Both the position numbers and the translations under genes were made by a program. From positions 1 through 39,476 of the forward strand of contig NZ_PVZB01000046.1 of the NCBI RefSeq assembly GCF_003002025.1: a DNA stretch of 39,476 nucleotides, written 5' to 3'. The notes under the pieces are model-generated. The model did no database searches. It had not been told where the DNA came from and was given only the letters and a program-made list of their open reading frames with translations. Source of the DNA: Paraburkholderia sp. BL25I1N1 (GTDB lineage: Bacteria; Pseudomonadota; Gammaproteobacteria; Burkholderiales; Burkholderiaceae). Below are positions 17,393-24,462 of the stretch, piece after piece. Each line of letters starts with the position of its first letter. The stretch's first letter is position 1.

Positions 17393-17644
17393 TCAGCCAC
17401 CCTCTTTTGTCGCGCCGGGCGTGGCCGGCTTTTGCGCCGGGCTGCCCTGCTGCCGCTCGGCGACCTGAACCGTGGTCGTCTGCGCGAAAAACTGCGCCTT
17501 GACGACCGGTATCGCGTGCTCGCCCAGCACCATGCCGAGCAGGCCCGCAAGCGCGATCAGCGGCGGCGCCGGCGACTGCACCTTGAGCAGCCAGTAAAGA
17601 AGTCCAACGCCGAAGCCGACTCCCAATGAAATGATGTAGCCCAT
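17393..17644 (-). CDS. XapX-domain small membrane protein
   Basis: An 83-residue protein with the XapX/DUF1427 pattern: GYIISLGVGFGVGLLYWLLKVQSPAPPLIALAGLLGMVLGE, split over two predicted transmembrane helices (about 2-20 and 28-43). A hydrophilic tail rich in Gln, Ala and Pro follows. The start at 17644 is set by a near-ideal AAAGGA seven bases upstream. The function of XapX proteins is unknown; they are often found beside hydrolases or transporters. The gene is 41 bases after the HD-domain gene and belongs to the same transcript. Confidence 0.88.
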   Translation of the reverse strand: MGYIISLGVGFGVGLLYWLLKVQSPAPPLIALAGLLGMVLGEHAIPVVKAQFFAQTTTVQVAERQQGSPAQKPATPGATKEGG

Positions 17645-17685
17645 GCTGATTTCCTTTGTATGCACACTTGCGGCGAACCGCGTCG

Positions 17686-18327
17686 TCAATTCGCCCACTC
17701 CGAACCCAGCACCAGCCCGCAGAAATTCAGCCGGCGATAGTTCGGGTCCCACCGGTCGAGCACGTCGGCATTCACGGTGCCGAACGTCGTCTCGGGACGA
17801 TGCTCCATGCCGCGCGCGTACGCTTCGATGATCTGTTTCTTGAAGCCGGCCTCACGCGGACAGGCCTGCACGATCTCGTCGCGCTGCTGCGCGGTGAACT
17901 CGCCATAGCGGGCGCCGCGAATATCCATCTGCACGCCCGCGCTCACCAGCGCCACGAGCGGCGACAAATGTTCCGGAATGCCCGGCGTCGTGTGCAACGC
18001 GATCGCCGCCCAGACCTCGCCGATCGCGCCGGCGGCAACGCCGTACTGGAGCATGAAGTCGCGCGCCTCGTTCGCGCTGTCCACTTCATAGCGACGGGGG
18101 GACCGCTGATGCCGCACATTCAACCCGACGTTGTGAAACAACGCGCTTACGTACAGCAACTCCGCATCGAACGTCAGCTTGTCGCGCACGCCGGTCAACA
18201 CGCCGAACAGATATGCCCTGAGCGCGTGATGAAACATCAGGCTCGACTCCGTGGCGCGGATCCGATCGGTTGCGGCCCGCGCCAACGGACTGTCGGGAAT
18301 GTCGACTCCCGCGATGGTCTTCTTCAC
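17686..18327 (-). CDS. HD-domain protein (cyanamide-hydratase-like), HD motif changed to HN
   Basis: The product has 213 residues and an all-helical HD-superfamily fold similar to the cyanamide hydratase/Ddi2 group. Candidate metal residues are H33 or H34 (FHHALRAYLFG), H65 and N66 (ALFHNVGL), H112 (ALHTT) and D135 (GVQMDIRG). The canonical HD dyad reads HN here, so the metal centre may be altered. The start is GTG at 18327, with a very strong GGAGGAG ribosome binding site immediately upstream. It is the first gene of a run through xapX, the VOC protein and the porin. A 27-bp direct-repeat motif (18416-18442) lies 88 bases before the start. The substrate is unknown. Confidence 0.82.
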   Translation of the reverse strand: MKKTIAGVDIPDSPLARAATDRIRATESSLMFHHALRAYLFGVLTGVRDKLTFDAELLYVSALFHNVGLNVRHQRSPRRYEVDSANEARDFMLQYGVAAGAIGEVWAAIALHTTPGIPEHLSPLVALVSAGVQMDIRGARYGEFTAQQRDEIVQACPREAGFKKQIIEAYARGMEHRPETTFGTVNADVLDRWDPNYRRLNFCGLVLGSEWAN

Positions 18328-18415
18328 GTCTCCTCCTCCCTATCCGACATTCGCTTGCGGGCGCGCCTCGCCGACAGACTGTTCAAGGCAGCGTAGCGAA
18401 TTACCCTCATAAAGA

Positions 18416-18442
18416 CTTTGGCGAATCCTTAAAAAGACTTAA
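18416..18442 (-). promoter_or_regulatory. Direct-repeat operator candidate, copy 1 (TTAAG-N5-TTAAGGA)
   Basis: Read on the minus strand, the element is TTAAG, five bases, TTAAGGAYT, then C and AAG at fixed positions. The half-sites repeat every ten bases, which places them on one DNA face, as for OmpR/PhoB-type winged-helix regulators. The same 27-bp arrangement occurs at 22828-22854. It lies 88 bases before the HD-domain gene. AAAGACTT also recurs at 18411-18418 and 18433-18440, a 22-base period. Confidence 0.6.
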
Positions 18443-18468
18443 TCCACGCGGCACGGCTCGCCCTCCGT

Positions 18469-19938
18469 TCACAGCGTGAGGTCGTGGATGCGCCGGACCC
18501 CATCGCGAATCCATTGCAGCAGACCGCCTGAGCTTGAATCGGCGTCGTCCGGCGGCGCCAGCATCAGCTTCTCCGTTTCATGGTGTTCGGACAGCAGCCG
18601 GCACATTTCGCGTCCCACTTCGGGACGCCGCGCGAGAATCGGCGTCAACGCGGCCTTGTCGAGCTGGAAAACGGTGACTCGCGTCAGCGCATGGACGATC
18701 ACACCGGTCTTGACGCCGGCCAGGATGCCCGACTGGCCGATCGAGTCGCCCGGCGCGAGGCGGCGCAGCTCGAGCTCGCCGCTGTCCTTCGGCACGGTGA
18801 CTTTCGCCACGCCGCTTGCCAGAATGTGCAACGCGTGGCCGCTTTCGTCGGCCGCGCTGTAGATGGTTTCGCCGACGTCGAACTCATGGCGCGTCAGTTG
18901 CGCGGCCAACTCCGCGATGCCGTTGTCGTCGAGCGTCTGGAAAATGAGCACGCTGCGCAGCAGGCGCTGCTTTTCATCCGCGGCCTCGTTCACGGGCTCG
19001 ACCACGGATAGCGGATGCAGCACCACACCGCGCGATGACAGATGCCGGTGCGCGAGATCGAATAGCTCGTTGCGCACGTCGATCTTCCTGCTCAGCGAAT
19101 CGACATAGCAGACGATCTCGTACTCGATCGCGTCATTGGTCGCACGCCGCACGCTGACCACCGGCTTCGGCTCGGCAAGCACGTTCTCCGAGCTTGCCGC
19201 CGCGTTGGCGAGCGCCTGCAACACGGTGGCGGGCCGCACGGAAGGCTTGACCGGCAGCAGCACGCTGATGCCGTGCGTATGCGAAGGCTGGTTGGCATTG
19301 ACGATATTGGTGCGCGCCGCCACGCTATTGGGAATCACGACGATGTTGCCCTGCCCGTTCAGCAGGCTCGTCGCGCGCCAGTTGGTTTCCACCACCTTGC
19401 CTTCGACTTCGCCGATCGTCACCCAGTCGCCGATCGAAAACGGCCCCGTGGCGTTGAGCACCACGCCTGAGAACACGTCGTTGAGCGTGCTCTGAATCGC
19501 GAGACCGAGCACGATCGCGAGCGCGCCCGAGGTCGCGAGCAGGCCGCGCACCGGCAGTTCCAGCACAAAGGCAATCGCGCCGACCGCGGCCGCCAGAAAC
19601 ACCAGCGCGCCGAACACGTCCTGAAACAGGCGCTCCTTGTGCCAGCTCTCCGGCAGCACGGTGCGATCCAGCACGATCGTCACGAGCCGCGCGCCTTGCA
19701 GCCACCACACCACTTCCAGCAATTGCGCGAGCAGATGACGCACCGGCTCGTCCGGCCACGGCGCCGCGCGCAGCGGATTCATGCCGTAACTGAACAGCAC
19801 ATAGGTCGACAAGCCGAACATCAGCGCACGCAGTGCGAGACGCCCCTTGTCCGTTTTACGGGTCATGAAACGCCAGGCGAGGAAATCGAGAACCAGAATG
19901 CCCAGCCCATACAGCACACCATCGTTCAGGGTCGGCAT
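18469..19938 (-). CDS. MscS-family mechanosensitive channel with C-terminal cNMP-binding domain
   Basis: The 489-residue inner-membrane protein has about four to five N-terminal helices up to residue 145. The MscS pore/beta domain follows with LATSGALAIVLGLAIQ, FSIGDWVTIGEVEG and VVIPNSVAARTNIVN. A cyclic-nucleotide-binding domain occupies about residues 330-450 (FDVGETIYSAADESGHALHIL, LAPGDSIGQSGILAG). This is the layout of bacterial cyclic-nucleotide-gated MscS-like channels. It would release ions or osmolytes in response to tension or nucleotide. The gene is 39 bases after the amidohydrolase and 141 bases before the HD-domain gene, both on the same strand. Confidence 0.92.
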   Translation of the reverse strand: MPTLNDGVLYGLGILVLDFLAWRFMTRKTDKGRLALRALMFGLSTYVLFSYGMNPLRAAPWPDEPVRHLLAQLLEVVWWLQGARLVTIVLDRTVLPESWHKERLFQDVFGALVFLAAAVGAIAFVLELPVRGLLATSGALAIVLGLAIQSTLNDVFSGVVLNATGPFSIGDWVTIGEVEGKVVETNWRATSLLNGQGNIVVIPNSVAARTNIVNANQPSHTHGISVLLPVKPSVRPATVLQALANAAASSENVLAEPKPVVSVRRATNDAIEYEIVCYVDSLSRKIDVRNELFDLAHRHLSSRGVVLHPLSVVEPVNEAADEKQRLLRSVLIFQTLDDNGIAELAAQLTRHEFDVGETIYSAADESGHALHILASGVAKVTVPKDSGELELRRLAPGDSIGQSGILAGVKTGVIVHALTRVTVFQLDKAALTPILARRPEVGREMCRLLSEHHETEKLMLAPPDDADSSSGGLLQWIRDGVRRIHDLTL

Positions 19939-19977
19939 AAAGGTGCTCGCTGGCCTCGTGGCATCAAGCGGTGAATG

Positions 19978-21846
19978 TCAGAACGCGAAACAGCTACAAC
20001 CCAGCGCGCCCCAGAAGCCGTTCGAATCGCTGACCGGCACGTTCTTGCGCCACGCCCAGCCGTGCGCGTGGGCATGCACGCCGCACAGATTGACGCAACC
20101 GTCCACGCACGCCACCGCCGTCGGTTTATAACGGCTGTAGCCGCCGAACTCCGCGACCGGCGACCACGACGGACTGACCGGCAGATCAGGCGGCGCGAGC
20201 GGCGCGAACTCGTCGTCCGCATAGACGATCTTGCCGCCCACCACCGTCATGTTCGAGGTGAGGAACTTGATGCGGCTCTCGTCGACCGTGAAGAAGTCTT
20301 CGCTGAGCACCGCGAAGTCCGCGAACTGGCCGGGCACCAGCGCACCCTTGCGCTCCTCCTCGTTCGAGAACCATGCGCTGCCCACCGTATAGCGGCGCAG
20401 GGCTTCCATGCGGTCGAGCCTGTTCTCGGCCGAATACATCTGCGTGCCGCCCACCGTCTTGCCCGACACCATCCAGTACAGCGAGACGAACGGATTGAAA
20501 CTGGCGACGCGGGTCGCGTCCGTGCCCGCGCCGACCGGCAGGCCGGCGTCGAGCATGTGGCGGATCGGCGGCGTGCGCTTCACCGCTTCTTCGCCGTATT
20601 GATGGATGAAGTACTCGCCCTGATACGCCATGCGGTGCTGGATCGCAATGCCGCCGCCGAGCGCCCGCACGCGCTCGATGTTTTTCTGCGTGATGGTCTC
20701 GCAGTGGTCGAAGAACCAGCGCAGTCCGTTGAACGGAATTTCGGCGTTGACGCGTTCGAACACATTCAGGAAGCGTTCGATCGATTCGTTATAAGTCGCA
20801 TGCAGACGGAACGGCCAGCGGTTCGCCACCAGCAGCTTGACGACGGCTTCGAGTTCGTCTTCGAGCGAGTCGGGCAGATCCGGACGCGGCTCAAGAAAGT
20901 CTTCGAAGTCCGCAGCGGAAAACACCAGCATTTCGCCGGCGCCATTCACGCGCAGGAAGTCATCGCCCTCGCCGGGTTTGGTCATCTTCACCCACCGGGC
21001 AAAGTCTTCGATTTCCTTCTTGGCGTTCTGCGTGAACAGGTTGTAGGCGATCCGCACGGTCAGTTCGCTGTGCTTCGCCATGTCCATGATGACGGCATAG
21101 TCGTCGGGATAGGCCTGATATCCGCCGCCCGCGTCGATCGCGCTCGTCACGCCGAGGCGGTTTAGTTCGCGCATGAAATGGCGCGTGGAATTGCGCTGAT
21201 CCTCGGGCGCGAGCTTTGGGCCTTTCGCGAGCGTCGCGTATAGAAGTCCGGCGTTTGGCCGCGCGATCAGCATGCCCGTCGGATTGCCGCGCTTGTCGCG
21301 CTGAATCTCGCCGCCGGGAGGATTAGGCGTGTCTTTCGTATAACCGACCGCGCGTAGTGCCGCTGCATTCAGTAGCGCGCTGTCGTACAGATGCAGGATG
21401 AACACCGGCGTATCCGGCGCAATCGCATTGATTTCTTCGAGCGTCGGTCCTCGGCGCTCGGCGAACTGGAATTCGTTCCAGCCGCCCACCACGCGCACCC
21501 ACTGCGGCGCCGGCGTGCGGGCCACCTGCTTGCGCAACATGTCGAGCGCGTCGGCTAGCGACGGCACGCCGTCCCAGCGCAATTCCATGTTGAAGTTCAG
21601 GCCGCCGCGAATGATGTGCAGGTGCGAGTCGTTCAGCCCCGGAATGACCGTACGGCCTTTCAGATCGATGTGGCGTGTCGCGTCGTTGGCGTGCCGCATC
21701 ACGGCATCGCGCGAACCCGCAGCGACGATACGGCCGTTCGCCACGGCGAGCGCATCGGCGAAAGAGCGCTTGTCGTCCTGCGTGGCGATCTTGCCGTTGA
21801 AAAAGACGACCTCGGCCGGCGTCGGCGCGGAAGGTGTGGAAGTCAT
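19978..21846 (-). CDS. Amidohydrolase family 3 (YtcJ-like) with Cys/His-rich tail
   Basis: The product is about 622 residues with the YtcJ-type amidohydrolase layout. The first metal site is H75 and H77 in NDSHLHI, followed by FFDHCET and VGAGTDATR, then a C-terminal beta-sandwich piece (GALVPGQFADFAVLSEDFF). These enzymes hydrolyse amide-like C-N bonds of small molecules or, in some cases, act on N-acyl substrates. After residue about 580 there is an unusual tail with CVDGCVNLCGVHAHAH and a final CSCFAF. The start at 21846 has GAGGA seven bases upstream; the ATG at 21858 is an alternative adding four residues. It is followed by the MscS gene after 39 bases. Confidence 0.88.
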   Translation of the reverse strand: MTSTPSAPTPAEVVFFNGKIATQDDKRSFADALAVANGRIVAAGSRDAVMRHANDATRHIDLKGRTVIPGLNDSHLHIIRGGLNFNMELRWDGVPSLADALDMLRKQVARTPAPQWVRVVGGWNEFQFAERRGPTLEEINAIAPDTPVFILHLYDSALLNAAALRAVGYTKDTPNPPGGEIQRDKRGNPTGMLIARPNAGLLYATLAKGPKLAPEDQRNSTRHFMRELNRLGVTSAIDAGGGYQAYPDDYAVIMDMAKHSELTVRIAYNLFTQNAKKEIEDFARWVKMTKPGEGDDFLRVNGAGEMLVFSAADFEDFLEPRPDLPDSLEDELEAVVKLLVANRWPFRLHATYNESIERFLNVFERVNAEIPFNGLRWFFDHCETITQKNIERVRALGGGIAIQHRMAYQGEYFIHQYGEEAVKRTPPIRHMLDAGLPVGAGTDATRVASFNPFVSLYWMVSGKTVGGTQMYSAENRLDRMEALRRYTVGSAWFSNEEERKGALVPGQFADFAVLSEDFFTVDESRIKFLTSNMTVVGGKIVYADDEFAPLAPPDLPVSPSWSPVAEFGGYSRYKPTAVACVDGCVNLCGVHAHAHGWAWRKNVPVSDSNGFWGALGCSCFAF

Positions 21847-21890
21847 GGCGGTCCTCATGGGAGAGCGCTCCGCCGGGCACGCACGGAGCT

Positions 21891-21912
21891 ATTTCCGGGC
21901 AAGCCCGGAAAT
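21891..21912. promoter_or_regulatory. Perfect 22-bp palindrome upstream of the amidohydrolase gene
   Basis: ATTTCCGGGC at 21891-21900 and its exact complement GCCCGGAAAT at 21903-21912 are separated by only AA. The element is 44 bases before the amidohydrolase start. No T-run follows on either strand, so a dimer-binding operator is more likely than a terminator. The rest of the 22085-21846 gap shows no gene. Confidence 0.5.
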
Positions 21913-22084
21913 GGAAAACAGGGAAGCCTGGAGGCGCACGGCCGGCGCGCCTTCCAACGAGCACTCGAACGGATGCCGCAGCCGGCACGAGCCTGGTGGA
22001 TATGCCGGCCCACGGTTGTTGAACGGCGCAACATCCATACGCTCCGGCCGGCGTCACGCCGCGCCGGTGCGCTGAGTCAGCCGG

Positions 22085-22720
22085 TTAGCCCGCTTCGCTC
22101 GCGTGCTCGCCGAGAATCGACTTCGCGTAACGCACGCCGATGCCATAGGCGCTGTGCGCCTTCAGGATGTCCATGCAGCCTTCGTACGTTTCGCTGCGTC
22201 CCCAGTCGCGTTGCAGTTCGAACATGTACTGGAACGAGGTCATCGGTACCGCGCCGGCCTGGATGATGCGTTGCACCGCGCGTTCGTGCGCTTCCGTGGT
22301 GATGTCGCCGCATGCGTCGGTCGGCACGTAGATTTCGTAGCCTTCATTGATCATCTGGATGGTCGGGAACGATACGCATACTTCCGTCCACAGGCCGGCG
22401 AGCACGATCTTCTTGCGGCCGGTCGCCTCGATAGCCTTGCGGAAGTTCACGTCTTCCCACGAGTTCATCGACGTACGGTCGATCGGCGTGTACTCCGGGA
22501 AAACCGATTGCACTTCCGGCACCATGTCGCCGCTGAACGACTTGGCGGCCACCGTGGTCAGGATCGTCGGGACCTTGAAGAGCTTCGAGGCCTTCGCGAT
22601 TGCCTGGACGTTGTGCAGGATAGTGGTCCGCTCATGCGACGTCGTTCCGAAGAACATCTGCGGCTGGTAGTCGATCAGGGCAACCGCACATGAATCAGGG
22701 GTCAAGAGTTCTTTAGGCAT
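22085..22720 (-). CDS. Isochorismatase-family cysteine hydrolase (YcaC-like)
   Basis: A 211-residue cytoplasmic hydrolase of the isochorismatase/YcaC family. Visible motifs are the Asp-bearing ALIDYQPQMFF (D17), DRTSMNSWED (81-90) and the nucleophile region LAGLWTEVCVSFP with C115. TDACGDITTEAHERAVQRI is also typical of YcaC-like hydrolases. The substrate is probably a small amide or related compound but is not established for YcaC itself. The start at 22720 is supported by GGAG seven bases upstream; a longer in-frame start at 22750 lacks one. It heads the minus-strand block and diverges from a chloroperoxidase-type gene. A 27-bp direct-repeat motif (22828-22854) lies 107 bases upstream. Confidence 0.9.
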   Translation of the reverse strand: MPKELLTPDSCAVALIDYQPQMFFGTTSHERTTILHNVQAIAKASKLFKVPTILTTVAAKSFSGDMVPEVQSVFPEYTPIDRTSMNSWEDVNFRKAIEATGRKKIVLAGLWTEVCVSFPTIQMINEGYEIYVPTDACGDITTEAHERAVQRIIQAGAVPMTSFQYMFELQRDWGRSETYEGCMDILKAHSAYGIGVRYAKSILGEHASEAG

Positions 22721-22827
22721 TACGGGCTCCGTATTGAATGGACAAAGCATGTCTGAGAGACGTGCCGTGCTCGCTTGAACAGCGAGGAAAACTGGAGCCG
22801 AGTCTATCGACGGGGCTTCGCGGAGTC

Positions 22828-22854
22828 CTTGTGGAAGTCCTTAATCGTTCTTAA
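22828..22854 (-). promoter_or_regulatory. Direct-repeat operator candidate, copy 2 (TTAAG-N5-TTAAGGA)
   Basis: On the minus strand this reads TTAAG, five bases, TTAAGGACT, then C and AAG at the same positions as copy 1 (18416-18442). It lies 107 bases before the ycaC-like start and is also upstream of the divergent chloroperoxidase-like gene at 23103. On the plus strand AGTCCTT occurs twice just here (22824-22830 and 22836-22842). Confidence 0.6.
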
Positions 22855-22960
22855 AAATGATGACGGCGCGGAGTCGATTGCATTCCTGCAAGCGCCAGTG
22901 CGAGATGTCGCCAGGTGGTGTCGGCGCGCGCCGGTAGATCGGCGTACACAAGCAAGCGCA

Positions 22961-22984
22961 TTCAGAAGAATTAAGCAATCTGAA
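22961..22984. promoter_or_regulatory. Inverted repeat TTCAGA-N12-TCTGAA upstream of the chloroperoxidase-like gene
   Basis: Six-base arms at 22961-22966 and 22979-22984 surround an A/T-rich centre, 118 bases before the hydrolase start. It could be an operator for the plus-strand gene. The arms are short, so support is weak. Confidence 0.25.
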
Positions 22985-23102
22985 GTTCTCTACAGCGGCT
23001 CGCACCGTACGATTGAAAACTGCGATGGCCGCCACAACGGGCGGCAGCGGCAACGCACACGCAGGCAATGCATCCCACTCACAGCATGGAGAGCGTCACA
23101 CG

Positions 23103-23924
23103 ATGAACACGGTAACCACGAAAGACGGCACGCGAATCTTCTTCAAGGACTGGGGCACCGGCAAGCCCGTTGTCTTCTCGCACGGCTGGCCGCTCGACGC
23201 CGATGCGTGGGACGCACAAATGCTGTTTCTGGTGCAGAAGGGCTATCGTGTCATCGCTCACGACCGGCGCGGCCACGGCCGCTCCGATCAGCCGTCGCAC
23301 GGCAACGACATGGACACCTACGCCGACGATCTGGCCGCGGTCATCGACGCGCTCGACCTGAAGGACGCGACGCTCGTCGGCCATTCGACTGGCGGCGGCG
23401 AGGTGGCTCACTACATCGGCCGCCACGGCACCGCGCGGGTGGCGAAGGCCGTGTTGATCGGCGCCGTGCCGCCGCTCATGCTCAAGACCGAAGGCAATCC
23501 GGACGGCCTGCCGATGTCGGTGTTCGACGGCATTCGCGCGAACGTGGCATGGAACCGTTCGCAGTTCTATAAGGAACTTGCCGTGCCGTTCTACGGCTTC
23601 AACCGGCCCAATGCCGAAGTCTCGCAAGGCACGATCGACGAGTTCTGGCGCGAAGGCATGCGTGGTTCGATCCAGGGCCAGTATGAATGCGTCAAACAAT
23701 TCTCCGAAGTGGACTACACCGAGGACCTGAAGAAGATCGACGTGCCCACGCTGATCCTGCACGGCGACGACGACCAGATCGTGCCGATCGACGACTCGGC
23801 CCGCCTGTCGGCGAAGCTGGTGAAAAACGCCATGCTGAAGGTTTATCCGGGTGCACCGCACGGCATGTGCACGACGGAAGCGGCTAAGGTCAACGCGGAT
23901 CTGCTTGAGTTTCTGCAAAGCTGA
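23103..23924 (+). CDS. Alpha/beta hydrolase, cofactor-free chloroperoxidase (aryl esterase) type
   Basis: A 273-residue alpha/beta hydrolase of the bacterial non-heme haloperoxidase family. The full triad is visible: S95 in VGHSTGGG, D224 in LHGDDDQIVP and H253 in GAPHGMC. The oxyanion region SHGWPLDADAWD and AHDRRGHGRSDQP are family hallmarks. Members act as esterases or lactonases and can form peracids. There is no signal peptide. The start at 23103 has GGAGAG nine bases upstream; an in-frame ATG at 23013 adds a non-homologous stretch. The gene diverges from the ycaC-like gene across about 380 bases and is followed by a strong terminator. Confidence 0.92.
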   Translation: MNTVTTKDGTRIFFKDWGTGKPVVFSHGWPLDADAWDAQMLFLVQKGYRVIAHDRRGHGRSDQPSHGNDMDTYADDLAAVIDALDLKDATLVGHSTGGGEVAHYIGRHGTARVAKAVLIGAVPPLMLKTEGNPDGLPMSVFDGIRANVAWNRSQFYKELAVPFYGFNRPNAEVSQGTIDEFWREGMRGSIQGQYECVKQFSEVDYTEDLKKIDVPTLILHGDDDQIVPIDDSARLSAKLVKNAMLKVYPGAPHGMCTTEAAKVNADLLEFLQS

Positions 23925-23983
23925 TGACGGCCGGGGTGCCGGTTGTGGATGCAGCGGCAGGGGGCAAGTTGGTTACGTTGTAG

Positions 23984-24040
23984 ACGCGGCGCGGCAGCCT
24001 GGTGGATTCACTTCGGCGGGCGCCGCGCCGCGTTGTTTTT
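23984..24040 (+). terminator. Rho-independent terminator after the chloroperoxidase-like gene
   Basis: ACGCGGCGCGGC at 23984-23995 and its exact complement at 24022-24033 form a 12-bp GC stem around a 26-base loop. TTGTTTTT ends at 24040. It lies 60 bases after the stop codon at 23924. Confidence 0.75.
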
Positions 24041-24462
24041 ACGGGCTCGAATCAGATCGTCCAATATAGGTTGTCGGCGTTTTAGCTTTGCGTTCCTACT
24101 CCCCGCCGAATGCCGGTTCAGAATTTCCATGCCGCATTTGCAGGGCGCCATGGTTATCGCGACGGCGCACAGATGTAATCAAAGGATTACGGGTAGCCGC
24201 GCCGCATATGCGCGGCGGTGCGACAAAGTCGGTGCGACTGCCTTACGTTCGCGCCAGAGTTGCATCTCGCGGATTCGATAGGTTGTCATCGGACCCGTTG
24301 CAGTCTTCCGACGCAAAGTAATGTCAACGGCCGCTGCATGTCCGTTGCGGCCGCTCATCACGTTCAATTGAATTGGGTGACAAACGTCCGCTCCTCTTGC
24401 ATTTTTGTCGCGGTTGCGCTGCGCCCCGTGACCCGTACGGCTACCCAGCTAGCTGCTGACCG
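24041..24462. other. Non-coding junction between backbone and accessory segment
   Basis: No frame here has both a ribosome binding site and protein-like composition. Base composition falls toward A+T from here into the NACHT gene. I looked for a tRNA 3' end or a long direct repeat marking an attachment site and saw neither. Confidence 0.4.

Noticed and set aside
18416..18442. Identification of the direct repeat as a PmrA or QseB box
   Set aside because: The half-sites look similar, but the period here is ten bases, while the PmrA box I know has eleven, and no such two-component system is present in the window.
22775..23572. 265-codon plus-strand frame overlapping the chloroperoxidase-like gene
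   Set aside because: It reads the hydrolase gene in a wrong frame and turns into Arg-rich low-complexity sequence; the hydrolase frame has a full catalytic triad.
24041..24462. tRNA or attachment site at the edge of the accessory segment
   Set aside because: No cloverleaf-like sequence or long direct repeat with the other edge was found by eye.
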